A stretch of 64,000 bases of DNA. Source: Parahoeflea alexandrii (GTDB lineage: Bacteria > Pseudomonadota > Alphaproteobacteria > Rhizobiales > Rhizobiaceae). The stretch is taken from assembly GCF_027214025.1 (NCBI RefSeq), contig NZ_JAPWHB010000002.1, positions 806,001 to 870,000 on the forward strand, in the 5' to 3' direction. The notes below the pieces were generated by a model that ran no database searches, was not told the DNA's origin, and saw nothing but the letters and a program-made list of their open reading frames with translations. Positions within the stretch are counted from its first letter, which is position 1. Each line of letters starts with the position of its first letter. A program made the translations under genes and the position numbers. This document shows positions 52,542 through 61,842 of the stretch, one piece after another.

Positions 52542-53375
52542 CTAGGGGTCATCGAACATCCATCGCCGCTGATCCCAGATCTTCTCGCCGATCAGGCAGT
52601 CATAAGGCTCGGACGGCGCCCGGAATCCCAACCCCGGCGGGGATTGCGCCGGAATGACCGATTGCTCCACCGGTGGCAATCCGCCTATCTCGAGGATGAG
52701 CTTGCGCCGGATCGCTTCGGGAAACTGGTCCCAGCTTGTCACCGGAACCAGGAAACTCCCCGGTCCGCCGATCACGCATTCGCTGTAATAGGTATCGAGA
52801 TCGGCGATGTTGAAGCCGCTGCCGAATCCGTCGCTGGTCATCAGCGGAAGCCCGTTGATGACAATGCGGTTGGCGAGCGCCGCCTCGCGTGCAGCCAGCA
52901 CCGGCTGCCCCTGGTTGTTGGGACCGTCGCCGGAAACATCGATCACCTTGCGAAACCCGTCGAAGGGCGCTTCTTCCAGAAGCTTCAGTGCGTGCAGGAT
53001 GGCGCCGGAAATCGATGTCCGGCGCAGGCCGACCGGACTGGAACTGCCGACAATCGCCGAGAGCTGGTCCGCATCCGCGCCTGTTTCCACAAGCGTCCAG
53101 CCGAACACCTCGCGGATCGCACTGTTGCCGGCCCACTCGAACATCGTCACGGCTATGCGGCCATAGGCGCCCTGCCTGATGGCCCGGATGACGTCGGGAT
53201 GATTGAGCGCCGCGGCATAGCCGTCGCGCTGGATGGTGAGTTCCCGTGCCGACATCGAGCGCGACACGTCGACCGCCAGTACCAGCGCGACATCGACCGG
53301 CTCCCGCGCTTGCGCGCCGGGCGATGCCACCAGCAAAGCTGCGGCTGCCAGCGCAGCCCTGATCCATCCGGTCAT
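52542..53375 (-). CDS. DUF1194 secreted VWA-like protein
   Basis: A 277-residue protein with a signal peptide (residues about 1-23, ending GAQA) and a VWA-like domain whose metal site reads AVDVSRSMSARE. VIDVSGDGPNNQGQPV is the DUF1194 signature. A C-terminal 25-residue stretch (ending DQRRWMFDDP) is conserved in the family as far as I recall. Presumably it is periplasmic; its function is unknown. Confidence 0.85.
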   Translation of the reverse strand: MTGWIRAALAAAALLVASPGAQAREPVDVALVLAVDVSRSMSARELTIQRDGYAAALNHPDVIRAIRQGAYGRIAVTMFEWAGNSAIREVFGWTLVETGADADQLSAIVGSSSPVGLRRTSISGAILHALKLLEEAPFDGFRKVIDVSGDGPNNQGQPVLAAREAALANRIVINGLPLMTSDGFGSGFNIADLDTYYSECVIGGPGSFLVPVTSWDQFPEAIRRKLILEIGGLPPVEQSVIPAQSPPGLGFRAPSEPYDCLIGEKIWDQRRWMFDDP

Positions 53376-53523
53376 GGTTCAGCTTATCATGGCAGCAAGC
53401 GAGGCTGAACCGGATTTTCGGTTGGCGGTGGTGCAGATGGTGGGCAATCTGTGCCCGCAACTCCCAGAGGCCGGTGTTGCAGCGGCAGCAGGGACCAACC
53501 TCGCGACAACGGGTCCGTCCGCA

Positions 53524-53559
53524 AGAAAAAGCCGTGCTGCCCCAGGTGAGCAGCACGGC
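53524..53559 (-). terminator. intrinsic terminator after the dimethylglycine dehydrogenase-like gene
   Basis: On the minus strand GCCGTGCTG (53559-53551) pairs with CAGCACGGC (53539-53531), followed by TTTTTC (53530-53525). It lies 26 bases after the stop at 53586 and ends that transcript. The remaining bases of 53376-53585 hold no gene that I can support. Confidence 0.85.
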
Positions 53560-53585
53560 CATTCATTCCGGCAATAAGCGAACGA

Positions 53586-56147
53586 TCAGCTCCGCGGCTT
53601 GAGGTTTTCCGGGTCGTAAAGCGGCGTGTAGCCAACCGCCGCCACTTCGACCGGGTAGGTTTCGTTGAAGTACTCGACATTGAGCTTGCGCCCGACCTGG
53701 CAGTAATCCCAGGGCAGATAGGCCAGCGCGATGTTTTTGCCGATAGTCGGACCGTAGGCGATCGACGTCGTGTAGGACCGGCGGCCGAGTTCGTCGACAA
53801 GCGTCTCGCCGGTTTCCGGATCCATCACCGGCAGGACGCCGACCGGGTAGCGGGCCACGCCCTTGGCGTCGACATTCTCGGTCATCACCAGCGTGCACAG
53901 CATCGCCGGCTGGTTGGCGCGCGCCTTGTATTCCAGGTGTTTTTCCTTGCCGCGGAAATCGGCTTCCTTGACCTTCGGCCGCGCAAGGTCGCTTTCGATC
54001 AGGTTGTACTGGGTCAGAAGATCGGCGTTCTGCAGCCGCAGGCTCTTTTCCATGCGGCGCGAGTTTGCGTAGGTCTCGACACCGACCGGCATCACCCCGG
54101 TCGACCGCAGCGCGTCCCAGACGGCCAGGCCGTCCTCGTATTTCATGTGCAGCTCCCAGCCCTGCTCGCCGACATAGGAGAGGCGGAAGGCGGAAACCGT
54201 CCTGCCGGCGATCTCGATCGGCTTGATCGCGGCAAAGGGGAAGTTCTCGATGTCGAGGCCCGCCGGATCGGCGACCACCTTCTTCAGCGTCTCGCGGGCG
54301 TTGGGGCCCCAGATGCCGATGGTGATGAACTTCTCTGTCACATCGGTGATGGTGACATCGTAGCCCTTGTCCTGGGCAATACGCTGCATGTAGTGGAAGT
54401 CGCGCGGCCCGGCATCCGCGCCGTTGATCAGCCGGCAACGGTCGGCCATGCGGATGACCGTGAAGTCGGCCCGTACCATGCCCTCGTCGTCGAGGAAGTG
54501 GGTGTAGATACCCTTGCCGATCATGTTGTCGCCGCCGATCTTGGCGGCGCAAAGCCATTCGAGCATCTCGACGTGATCCGGTCCCTCGATGTCGACCATG
54601 TGGAAATGCGACAGGTTGATGATGCCGCAATCTTCGGTCAACTGCAGATGCTCGGCATTCGACACCCGCCAGAAATGACGGTTGTCCCACTCGTTTGCCC
54701 GAACCGGAACCCGGTCGCCGAACTTCTCGAGCAGGTGCGCGTTCGAGGCATAGCCATGTGCGCGCTCCCAGCCGCCGAGTTCCATGAAATGACCGCCAAG
54801 CTCGACTTCGCGCTCGTAGAACGGCGACCGCTTGACGCCGCGGCCCGAAGCATAGGGCTCGCGCGGATGGATCGCCGGGAAGTAGATCTTCTGCGCCGCC
54901 TCGCGGCAGCGGCCCTCGATGAATTCCTCGGTCATCTGGTGCGGGTAGAACCGCGCATAGTCGATCGAGTTATGGTCGATCTCGGTGCGCCCGTCGGTCA
55001 TCCAGTCGGCAATCAGCTTGCCGTAACCCGGACCGTCCTTGACCCATATGGCGACGCAGTACCACAGGCCGCGCACCTTCTGGCTTTCGCCGCAGGAGGG
55101 CCCGCCGGCGGCCGAGACCTGCAGCAGGCCGTTGAAGGAGTGGCTCTCATTGTAGCCGAGCTCGCCGAGGATCGGGGTCAGTTCCATGGCCCGCTCCAGT
55201 GGCTCAAGGATCTGCTCCATCTCGAGATCGCGCTGTGACGGCGAAAGCCGCGCCTCATTCTTTTCCAGGATGTCCCGGGGATGGCACAGCCGCGGCTCGT
55301 CGGTCTCGTAATAGCCCCATTCGATCTGGCCGCCCTCGGCGGTCTTCGGATCGCCGGTGTCGCGCATATAGGCCGAATTGCCCTGGTCGCGCATCAGCGG
55401 CCAGCCGATGTCCTTGCCGGTGCCTTCGAACTCGTTGTAGGGGCCGAAAAAGGTCAGCGGGTGATCGACCGGCATCACCGGCAGGTCTTCGCCGACCATC
55501 TCCGCGATCAGCCGCCCCCAGATGCCGGCGCAGATGACCACATGGTCGGCCATGATGGTGCCGCGATGGGTGACGACGCCCTTGATGCGCCCGCCCTCGA
55601 CGATCAGCGACTGGGCCGGTGTGTTAGCGAAGACGCTAAGCTTGCCGGTCTTTTCGCCCGCATCGACGAGCTTGCCGGCAACCGTCTGCGAGCGCGGAAT
55701 GACAAGGCCTGCGTCCGGGTCCCACAGGGCGCCCGCGACCATTTCTTCCTCGACCAGCGGGAACTTTGCCTTCACCTCAGCCGGACCGATCAGGCTCGCC
55801 CGCGTCCCGAAGGCTTTGCCGGAGGATATCTTGCGCTTGATCTCTTCCATCCAGGTCTCGTCGCCCGCGCGCACGATTTCCAGTCCGCCGATACGGGCGT
55901 AGTGGCCCATCTTCTCGAAGAAATCGATCGAGTACTGCGTCGTCCAGACCGACAAATAGTCGTGGCTGGTCGTGTAGCAGAAATCCGAGGCATGCGCCGT
56001 GGACCCGATGTCGGTCGGCACGCCGGACTTGTCGATGCCGACAATGTCGTCCCATCCACGTTCGATCAGATGGTGCGCGATGGAGGCGCCGACAATCCCG
56101 CCCACACCGATGATCACGACCTTCGCCTGCTTCGGAAACTCTGCCAT
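53586..56147 (-). CDS. dimethylglycine/sarcosine dehydrogenase-like FAD protein with GcvT domains
   Basis: An 853-residue flavoenzyme. An N-terminal DAO domain carries the FAD site VVIIGVGGIVGASIAHHL and, at about residue 53, STAHASDFCYTTSHD containing the histidine used for covalent FAD in the family. An FAO_M-type linker is followed by a GcvT domain and a GcvT C-terminal domain (about residues 440-850), which use THF to accept the one-carbon unit. It should oxidise dimethylglycine or sarcosine and give methylene-THF. It is monocistronic, ended by the terminator at 53524. Confidence 0.88.
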   Translation of the reverse strand: MAEFPKQAKVVIIGVGGIVGASIAHHLIERGWDDIVGIDKSGVPTDIGSTAHASDFCYTTSHDYLSVWTTQYSIDFFEKMGHYARIGGLEIVRAGDETWMEEIKRKISSGKAFGTRASLIGPAEVKAKFPLVEEEMVAGALWDPDAGLVIPRSQTVAGKLVDAGEKTGKLSVFANTPAQSLIVEGGRIKGVVTHRGTIMADHVVICAGIWGRLIAEMVGEDLPVMPVDHPLTFFGPYNEFEGTGKDIGWPLMRDQGNSAYMRDTGDPKTAEGGQIEWGYYETDEPRLCHPRDILEKNEARLSPSQRDLEMEQILEPLERAMELTPILGELGYNESHSFNGLLQVSAAGGPSCGESQKVRGLWYCVAIWVKDGPGYGKLIADWMTDGRTEIDHNSIDYARFYPHQMTEEFIEGRCREAAQKIYFPAIHPREPYASGRGVKRSPFYEREVELGGHFMELGGWERAHGYASNAHLLEKFGDRVPVRANEWDNRHFWRVSNAEHLQLTEDCGIINLSHFHMVDIEGPDHVEMLEWLCAAKIGGDNMIGKGIYTHFLDDEGMVRADFTVIRMADRCRLINGADAGPRDFHYMQRIAQDKGYDVTITDVTEKFITIGIWGPNARETLKKVVADPAGLDIENFPFAAIKPIEIAGRTVSAFRLSYVGEQGWELHMKYEDGLAVWDALRSTGVMPVGVETYANSRRMEKSLRLQNADLLTQYNLIESDLARPKVKEADFRGKEKHLEYKARANQPAMLCTLVMTENVDAKGVARYPVGVLPVMDPETGETLVDELGRRSYTTSIAYGPTIGKNIALAYLPWDYCQVGRKLNVEYFNETYPVEVAAVGYTPLYDPENLKPRS

Positions 56148-56411
56148 TTTGATCTGCCCTGATTGCGCTTTGAACAGAATTTAGAATCTGCCGCATCAAA
56201 ACTAGAGCCTGTCTACGACATAATCACAATGCAGGACGACGGGCAGAACCTTGCAAATTTGGGGATGGTGATTTCGCCGCTTGATCCTCAAGGAGCGGAG
56301 GCTGCCAGCTTCCGGCAGCCGCAGGTGGCGCGTGAATAAAGCGTGAGGTCACATCCTGAGCATTTGGACGTCGAGAAAACGCAGTATAGTTGCTTTTTGA
56401 GGAGGCTCCAC

Positions 56412-58619
56412 ATGCGTTACGTCGACCGCAGCAATGTGTCACCGCCCACGTCGTTGGCTGACGACGATTTCAAGAAAATGCGGATGGCATACCTTCAATA
56501 TCTGAGCCTGCCCGACAAGGAACGGGTCCAGCACACCCCCCCGGACAGACACCTGCTCCATGATTCGAACTTGAACAACGCGCTGTCGAAGCTGTTTTCA
56601 GGACGCTGTGCGTTTTGCGAAACGCGGACCAGACTGGAGACCTATCGCTTCCGCCCGACCAGAGAAGCTCTGCCGCTCGACAAGGACGAATTCGCCTTCA
56701 TGGCCTATGGCTGGCTGGCCGACGCCTGGCAGAATCTCTACCCGATCTGCAAGGAATGCCGCCCCCGCCGCCTCAACTTCTTTCCCGTGGACGGCCGCCG
56801 CAGCAAGGCTCCGACGGCGGCGCAGTATAGGGCCTATGCCGAGCGAAACGATGGCAACTGGCTGCTGTCGATTTCGGAGAGGAACATCCTGCTCGATCCC
56901 TGCAATGACCAGGACATCTCAAGCCACATGATCATGGGCCGCAACGGGTTCCTCAGACCACTTTCGCCGCGCGGCGAGGAAACCATTGCCCATTTTGGCC
57001 TTAACCGGCTGAGCCTCGCCAACAGACGCGGTAAAGAGCGTGAGCGCGTCGTGCCGGACCTGTCGGTTTTTGGCGGCAGACCGGATTCCTATTTTGCCTC
57101 CGAGGCCTGGAAGCTCGAAACAGAGTTTCCGGGACTGATTGCCGGCTACATCAAGTCGGAAAGAACCGGTGCAAATGACTCCGTCGGCCGCGCCGCAAAT
57201 CCGGCCACCAAGCGTTCTCCCGCGCGCAAGGTCGGTACGGCACGAGCGGCAAAGAAGCAGACCAGGCAAGACTGGCGGCTCAGCAGCGTCCGGCTCAAAT
57301 CTTTCAAATCGCTCGAAAAGCTCGAGTTCGAAATGCCCCGCCGCAAGCACGGCCGGGAACCGGGACAAACCCCGGCGCTGCTGATACTTGGCGAAAACGC
57401 ATCCGGAAAGAGCTCGATCCTCGAAGCCATCACGCTGGCCCTTAGCTCGGAGGCGGCACTGGAAAAACTCGGCGTCGAGGCCGGCCGGCTGCTGCTCGAC
57501 CCGACTTTTCTGGGCGATCAGAAGAAACGCCGGCGTACCCATTCGAGCGTCGAACTCGATTTTGCCGACGATACCGGCAAGTCCCAAACCGTCAGCTTCA
57601 AACTGAGTTCGAAGGGGTTTCAGGCAGAGAGCGCTGTTCCGGCCAACATGCCGGTCTTCGCCTATGGTGCCTATCGTCATTACCTGGACGATTTCTACGA
57701 ATGGGAGCCGCACCGGGGGATCGTCAGCCTGTTCCGCAGCGACAACCTACTGTCCAATCCGGAAAAATGGCTGCTACAGATCAGCCAGAACAAGTTCAAC
57801 ATGGTCGTCAGATCGCTGCGGCATGTCTTCGGCATCGGTGAAAACTTCAACGTTATCGAACGCGACAAGAAGGCCAAACGATGCCTCGTCGTCGTCGAAC
57901 TGGCGAATGGAAAACTGTCCAGGACGCCTTTGTCCAGCGTCTCCTCCGGTTTCCGGACTATTCTGGCCCTCACCTGTGACGTCATGCGCTGGCTGCTCGA
58001 TGACAAGCGCGGGTGGAATTTCCAGACCCTGAACGACGCCCACGGCATCATTATGATCGACGAGGTGGAGGCGCACCTGCATCCACGCTGGAAAGTCCGC
58101 ATCATCGAAGGCTTGCGCAAAGCGCTTCCCAACATGACCTTCATCGTCACCACCCACGACCCGCTGTGCGTCCGCGGGATGCACGACGGCGAAGTCATGG
58201 TGCTGCAGCGCCTGCCGGGCCGCGCCCTGGGATCGAAACTGCCTGTGGTGATCGAAACCCTGACAGAGCTCCCGAATGTATCGCAATTGACCATCGAACA
58301 ATTGCTGACCTCCGATCTTTTCAGCCTGTTCGACACGGATGATCCTGTGAGCGGCAAGGCAATGGCGCAACTCGCCGACAGCCTGGTCAAGGCCAAGACC
58401 GATAAGATTGATGACAACTCCGAAGAAGGCCAGATGCTGCGGAAGTTCCGCCGCGAGATCGAAGAGGCGTTGCCGATCGGCACCACCCAGGTTTCGCGGA
58501 TCGTCCATGAAGCGGTCAGCGATTACATCATCAAGCGCGGCAACGTGAGTGCCAACGCCTATGCCGGTTTGCGCAAGGAAACCAAGGAGCGCATCCTCGA
58601 AGCACTGGAGCGTGTATGA
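56412..58619 (+). CDS. AAA ATPase with N-terminal degenerate HNH-like domain (PtuA-like)
   Basis: A 735-residue protein. Residues about 1-230 are homologous to the neighbouring stand-alone HNH protein (same MRxVDRxxxxPP start, CxxC at 66-69, Asn108, CxxC at 113-116 and an LLDPC block), but the catalytic His-Phe-Arg-Pro is Arg-Phe-Arg-Pro (Arg79). After a basic linker (about 255-285) an ABC-type ATPase follows: Walker A GENASGKSS (about 326), signature SSVSSGFRTIL, Walker B IIMIDEVEAHLHP (about 544) and H-loop IVTTHDP. A strong GAGGAGG site fixes ATG 56412. It resembles PtuA of Septu. Confidence 0.85.
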   Translation: MRYVDRSNVSPPTSLADDDFKKMRMAYLQYLSLPDKERVQHTPPDRHLLHDSNLNNALSKLFSGRCAFCETRTRLETYRFRPTREALPLDKDEFAFMAYGWLADAWQNLYPICKECRPRRLNFFPVDGRRSKAPTAAQYRAYAERNDGNWLLSISERNILLDPCNDQDISSHMIMGRNGFLRPLSPRGEETIAHFGLNRLSLANRRGKERERVVPDLSVFGGRPDSYFASEAWKLETEFPGLIAGYIKSERTGANDSVGRAANPATKRSPARKVGTARAAKKQTRQDWRLSSVRLKSFKSLEKLEFEMPRRKHGREPGQTPALLILGENASGKSSILEAITLALSSEAALEKLGVEAGRLLLDPTFLGDQKKRRRTHSSVELDFADDTGKSQTVSFKLSSKGFQAESAVPANMPVFAYGAYRHYLDDFYEWEPHRGIVSLFRSDNLLSNPEKWLLQISQNKFNMVVRSLRHVFGIGENFNVIERDKKAKRCLVVVELANGKLSRTPLSSVSSGFRTILALTCDVMRWLLDDKRGWNFQTLNDAHGIIMIDEVEAHLHPRWKVRIIEGLRKALPNMTFIVTTHDPLCVRGMHDGEVMVLQRLPGRALGSKLPVVIETLTELPNVSQLTIEQLLTSDLFSLFDTDDPVSGKAMAQLADSLVKAKTDKIDDNSEEGQMLRKFRREIEEALPIGTTQVSRIVHEAVSDYIIKRGNVSANAYAGLRKETKERILEALERV

Positions 58620-59593
58620 TGCGCAAGGTTGACCGCAACACCATCGATCCCCCGAGCTATTTGACCGGCCCCGACTCGCGCGGTCGCGAAGAGCTGGAGA
58701 AAGCCCGCAGTCACGTATCCAACGCGGCCTTGCGCAAGAAAGCGTTCCCGTTCAAGGTCTACAAGAACGACGGCGTCAAGACGGCGCTGCATGCGCTGTT
58801 TCATGGCAAGTGCGCCTATTGCGAAAGCTATTACCAGGCCCAGGCGCCGGTGGATGTCGAGCATTTCCGCCCCAAGGCTGCGGTGGAGGGCGAGGATGAT
58901 CATCCAGGCTACTGGTGGCTGGCGATGAACTGGGAAAATCTTCTTCCGAGCTGCATCGATTGCAACCGCAGACGCCGGCAGGAAATTCCCTCGCCGAGGG
59001 TCAGCCTCAGCGATTTGCACGAAGCCGAGATGGCAACCAGAAGCACCGGAAAGGGCCCCGCATTTCCCATTGCAGGCACCCGTGCGGTCACCGAAGCCGA
59101 TAGCATAGAACGCGAAGCGCCCTATCTGCTTGATCCATGCCGCGACGACCCGGCCGAACACCTGGAATTCTATATCAATCACGACCGCCCGATCGGGCTG
59201 GTTCTGCCGAAAACGCTATCAGGCGGCACCGAGGCCGTACCCGACACCGGGAATACAGGAGCAATCGTCAGCGGCGCCCAGGCGCGGAAGAACGCTGTGC
59301 GCGGCGCTGTGTCGATCCAGGTCTACGGCTTGAACCGTCTGGGTCTGGTGCAGGAGCGCACGCGGATCCTGCGCCATCTTGAGTTCCTTCGCCATCTCAT
59401 CGCCGAGATCGACAAGACATCCCGACAACTGGCCCGCTCGCGAACCGCCAAGGTCAGGGCTGCTGCCATCAAGCTCGACAACCTCATTGAACTCATCATC
59501 GCCGAAATCGCGGCGATGGCCGAACCCGACCAGCCCTACAGCGCGATGGTCCGGCAATGGATCGACGCTTTCAAGCAAGAACTCGCGACCTGA
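58616..59593 (+). CDS. HNH endonuclease, PtuB-like
   Basis: A 325-residue protein with an HNH nuclease at its N-terminal half: CAYC at 66-69, DVEHFRPK with catalytic His83, Asn108 and CIDC at 113-116. The later LLDPCRDDPAEH and GLNRLGL segments match the N-terminal domain of the upstream ATPase gene. It starts by overlapping the ATPase stop by four bases (58616-58619), so coupled expression and a complex are expected. This is the only one of the two HNH domains that looks catalytically complete. Confidence 0.87.
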   Translation: MMRKVDRNTIDPPSYLTGPDSRGREELEKARSHVSNAALRKKAFPFKVYKNDGVKTALHALFHGKCAYCESYYQAQAPVDVEHFRPKAAVEGEDDHPGYWWLAMNWENLLPSCIDCNRRRRQEIPSPRVSLSDLHEAEMATRSTGKGPAFPIAGTRAVTEADSIEREAPYLLDPCRDDPAEHLEFYINHDRPIGLVLPKTLSGGTEAVPDTGNTGAIVSGAQARKNAVRGAVSIQVYGLNRLGLVQERTRILRHLEFLRHLIAEIDKTSRQLARSRTAKVRAAAIKLDNLIELIIAEIAAMAEPDQPYSAMVRQWIDAFKQELAT

Positions 59594-59622
59594 CTTGCAA
59601 CGGTTTGAACTGGAGACATGCC

Positions 59623-61344
59623 ATGACGGCGCCGCAACGGAAATGCGATCTGGTGATGAAAGGAGGGATCACCAGTGGAGTGGTCTACCCGATGGCCGTG
59701 GTCGAACTCGCCAAAAAGTACCGGTTCGAGAACATCGGCGGCACCTCTGCCGGCGCGATTGCAGCAGTGGTGACTGCCGCCGCCGAATACGGCCGTGACA
59801 AGGGCGGGTTCAAGAAGATCGGCGAATTGCCGGAGGAACTCTCGGCCGATCTGATCGGCAAGTTCCAACCGGTTCCCGAATTGCGGCCGCTGTTCAATTT
59901 CATGCTCGCAGCCTTGTCGAAAAGCATGAGCAAGATCGTTGCAGCGCTCCTGGGTAATTATCGCAGAAAAGCCCTGATATGGGCCCTCCCCGGGATGGTG
60001 ATCGCAATTGCTCTGGGAATTCTCCCCCATTCGCTCGGCTTCACCCTGCTGGGCCTGTTGCTTGCGGTTCTGGGCGCTTTTGCAGGTGCTGGCGCAGCCT
60101 TGCTGCGGCAGGTCACGGTGACCTTGCCCGAACATGATTACGGGATCTGCCCGGGCCTCACACAGGCCAACAGCAAAGGCGCGGCCCTCACCGATTGGCT
60201 AAGCCAGACCATCGATGCCGTGGCGGGCCTCGATGACAGCGAGGGCCCTTTGACCATTGCGCACCTCAAGGAAAAGGGGATCAACGTAAAAACCGTCACC
60301 ACGGACATCACCACCCACCGGCCCTACATCCTGCCGATTGCAAACAACAACCACGCTTTCTCCGAAGCCGAATTCCGCAAGCTGTTTCCCGGCAAGGTGG
60401 TGGACCATATGATCTCGCGTTCCTCCAAAGTGAGCGCAAAATGGGGGAAAGATGCCGGTGATCTGCACTACTTCCAATCAGATCAATTGCCTGTCGTCGT
60501 GCTGGCGCGCATGAGCCTGAGTTTTCCCGGGCTGATTTCGGCTGTGCCACTGCACCGGATTGACTACACGCTGGTCAACCAGGCGGTCTATCCGGCGGTC
60601 AAGCGCTGCCTGTTCTCCGACGGCGGGCTGTCGAGCAATTTTCCGGTTCACTTCTTTGATGAATTCCTGCCGCAAACACCGACATTCGGTGTGTCGCTCT
60701 CCGAATATCATCCCATGCGCATCAGGAAAGAGGATGCCGGCAAACCGAAAGCCGGACGGATCACCCTGCCAGTTGAAGCAGCAAGTGGCCGCTTGCTGCC
60801 AACCCACCAATTCAAGGGCCTGTTGGGCTTTGTCATGGCCATGTTTGACAGCGCCAAGGACTGGCAGGACTCGCTGCAGTCCATCTTGCCGGGCTATCGC
60901 GAACGCATCGTCACGGTGAATTTGAAAGAAGATGAAGGCGGACTGAATCTCGAGATGAAAAGCCCAACAATCAAATTGCTTTCAGATTTCGGCCAGGATG
61001 CCGGCCAGGAAATCGACCACAAGTTCGATCTCGATGAACATCGCTGGAGACGATACCTGGTGGAAATCCAGGCGATCGAGGAAATGCTGGAGCAATTCTC
61101 AAAATCCTACTCGGACACGACACCGCAACCCGACAGCCTCGCCTACCCCGACCTTGCAGTCGACTACCGCCCGAAATCCTTCGACAAACTGACAGACGAG
61201 CAACGCAGGGTGATCAAGTCAAAGGCCGAGCAGATCGCGGCTCTGGGCAAGGCATTGACGGCGGAAACGCCCATCAGCAAATACGCGGCGGCTTTGCCCA
61301 AGAGCCAGTCCAAACTGCGCAACATCGCCAGCATGGACCAGTAG
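59623..61344 (+). CDS. patatin-like phospholipase with transmembrane hairpin
   Basis: A 573-residue protein. The patatin start KCDLVMKGGITSGVVYPM is followed by the nucleophile elbow GGTSAGAIA (Ser42) and the catalytic Asp in FSDGGLSSNFPV (about residue 332). Inserted after about residue 118 is a hydrophobic double helix (ALPGMVIAIALGILPH and LLGLLLAVLGAFAGAGAALL), so the enzyme is probably membrane-anchored. The C-terminal 150 residues are charged and helical. GGAG precedes ATG 59623. It follows the HNH gene by 29 bases and completes the operon. It may damage host membranes as an abortive-infection effector; that is inference. Confidence 0.87.
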   Translation: MTAPQRKCDLVMKGGITSGVVYPMAVVELAKKYRFENIGGTSAGAIAAVVTAAAEYGRDKGGFKKIGELPEELSADLIGKFQPVPELRPLFNFMLAALSKSMSKIVAALLGNYRRKALIWALPGMVIAIALGILPHSLGFTLLGLLLAVLGAFAGAGAALLRQVTVTLPEHDYGICPGLTQANSKGAALTDWLSQTIDAVAGLDDSEGPLTIAHLKEKGINVKTVTTDITTHRPYILPIANNNHAFSEAEFRKLFPGKVVDHMISRSSKVSAKWGKDAGDLHYFQSDQLPVVVLARMSLSFPGLISAVPLHRIDYTLVNQAVYPAVKRCLFSDGGLSSNFPVHFFDEFLPQTPTFGVSLSEYHPMRIRKEDAGKPKAGRITLPVEAASGRLLPTHQFKGLLGFVMAMFDSAKDWQDSLQSILPGYRERIVTVNLKEDEGGLNLEMKSPTIKLLSDFGQDAGQEIDHKFDLDEHRWRRYLVEIQAIEEMLEQFSKSYSDTTPQPDSLAYPDLAVDYRPKSFDKLTDEQRRVIKSKAEQIAALGKALTAETPISKYAAALPKSQSKLRNIASMDQ

Positions 61345-61463
61345 CGCTGTTACGACACGTTTCCGGCTCCCGGCGTTGCGTTCTGGCCTGGTTCGACCGG
61401 ACCGGAAGCCGGTGGGTCGCATAATCGCTCCAATCCGCGTCCGGTTCCCGCCGGCATTGCAAC

Positions 61464-61727
61464 CTACTTGATCACCGCCGCGCCGTTGACGATGTCGATG
61501 GTTTCACTGCCGGAAAAGGTTTCGCGGTCGCCCGACGGCATGGTCACGAAACAGCCGGTCGGGCAGAAACTGACCGTGGCTCCGGCCTCGACCACCATTT
61601 CGATCTTGGCGCCAGCTTCGGTCACGATCAGCACCTGCGGCTGGGCATCCTTGTTGGTGATGCTCGCGGCCGAGGCGCCGCCAATCATGGCCAGGCTCAC
61701 GGCCATACCCAGATAGAATGTTTTCAT
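61464..61727 (-). CDS. small secreted protein, hypothetical
   Basis: An 87-residue protein with a signal peptide (residues 1 to about 20, ending ASAAS) and a beta-rich mature part with two cysteines (VSFCPTGCFVTMP). ATG 61727 is chosen because the signal peptide starts there; upstream sequence in the same frame is not conserved-looking. It sits between the three-gene operon and the channel gene and belongs to neither by spacing. No family is recognised. Confidence 0.65.
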   Translation of the reverse strand: MKTFYLGMAVSLAMIGGASAASITNKDAQPQVLIVTEAGAKIEMVVEAGATVSFCPTGCFVTMPSGDRETFSGSETIDIVNGAAVIK

Positions 61728-61842
61728 CGGTGTCCGGCGAAGATTTCCGCCGCTCCCTGTTGGAACACTTTCGAGCCGCCTTTGGCCCGGTATGGGTGCT
61801 TTATTGCATTGCGAAAATGAATGCAGCCTGAACGATGCAAGG

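Noticed and set aside
53233-53577. 114-codon open frame on the plus strand after DUF1194
   Set aside because: It overlaps the start of the DUF1194 gene and the terminator of the flavoenzyme gene and shows no family features.
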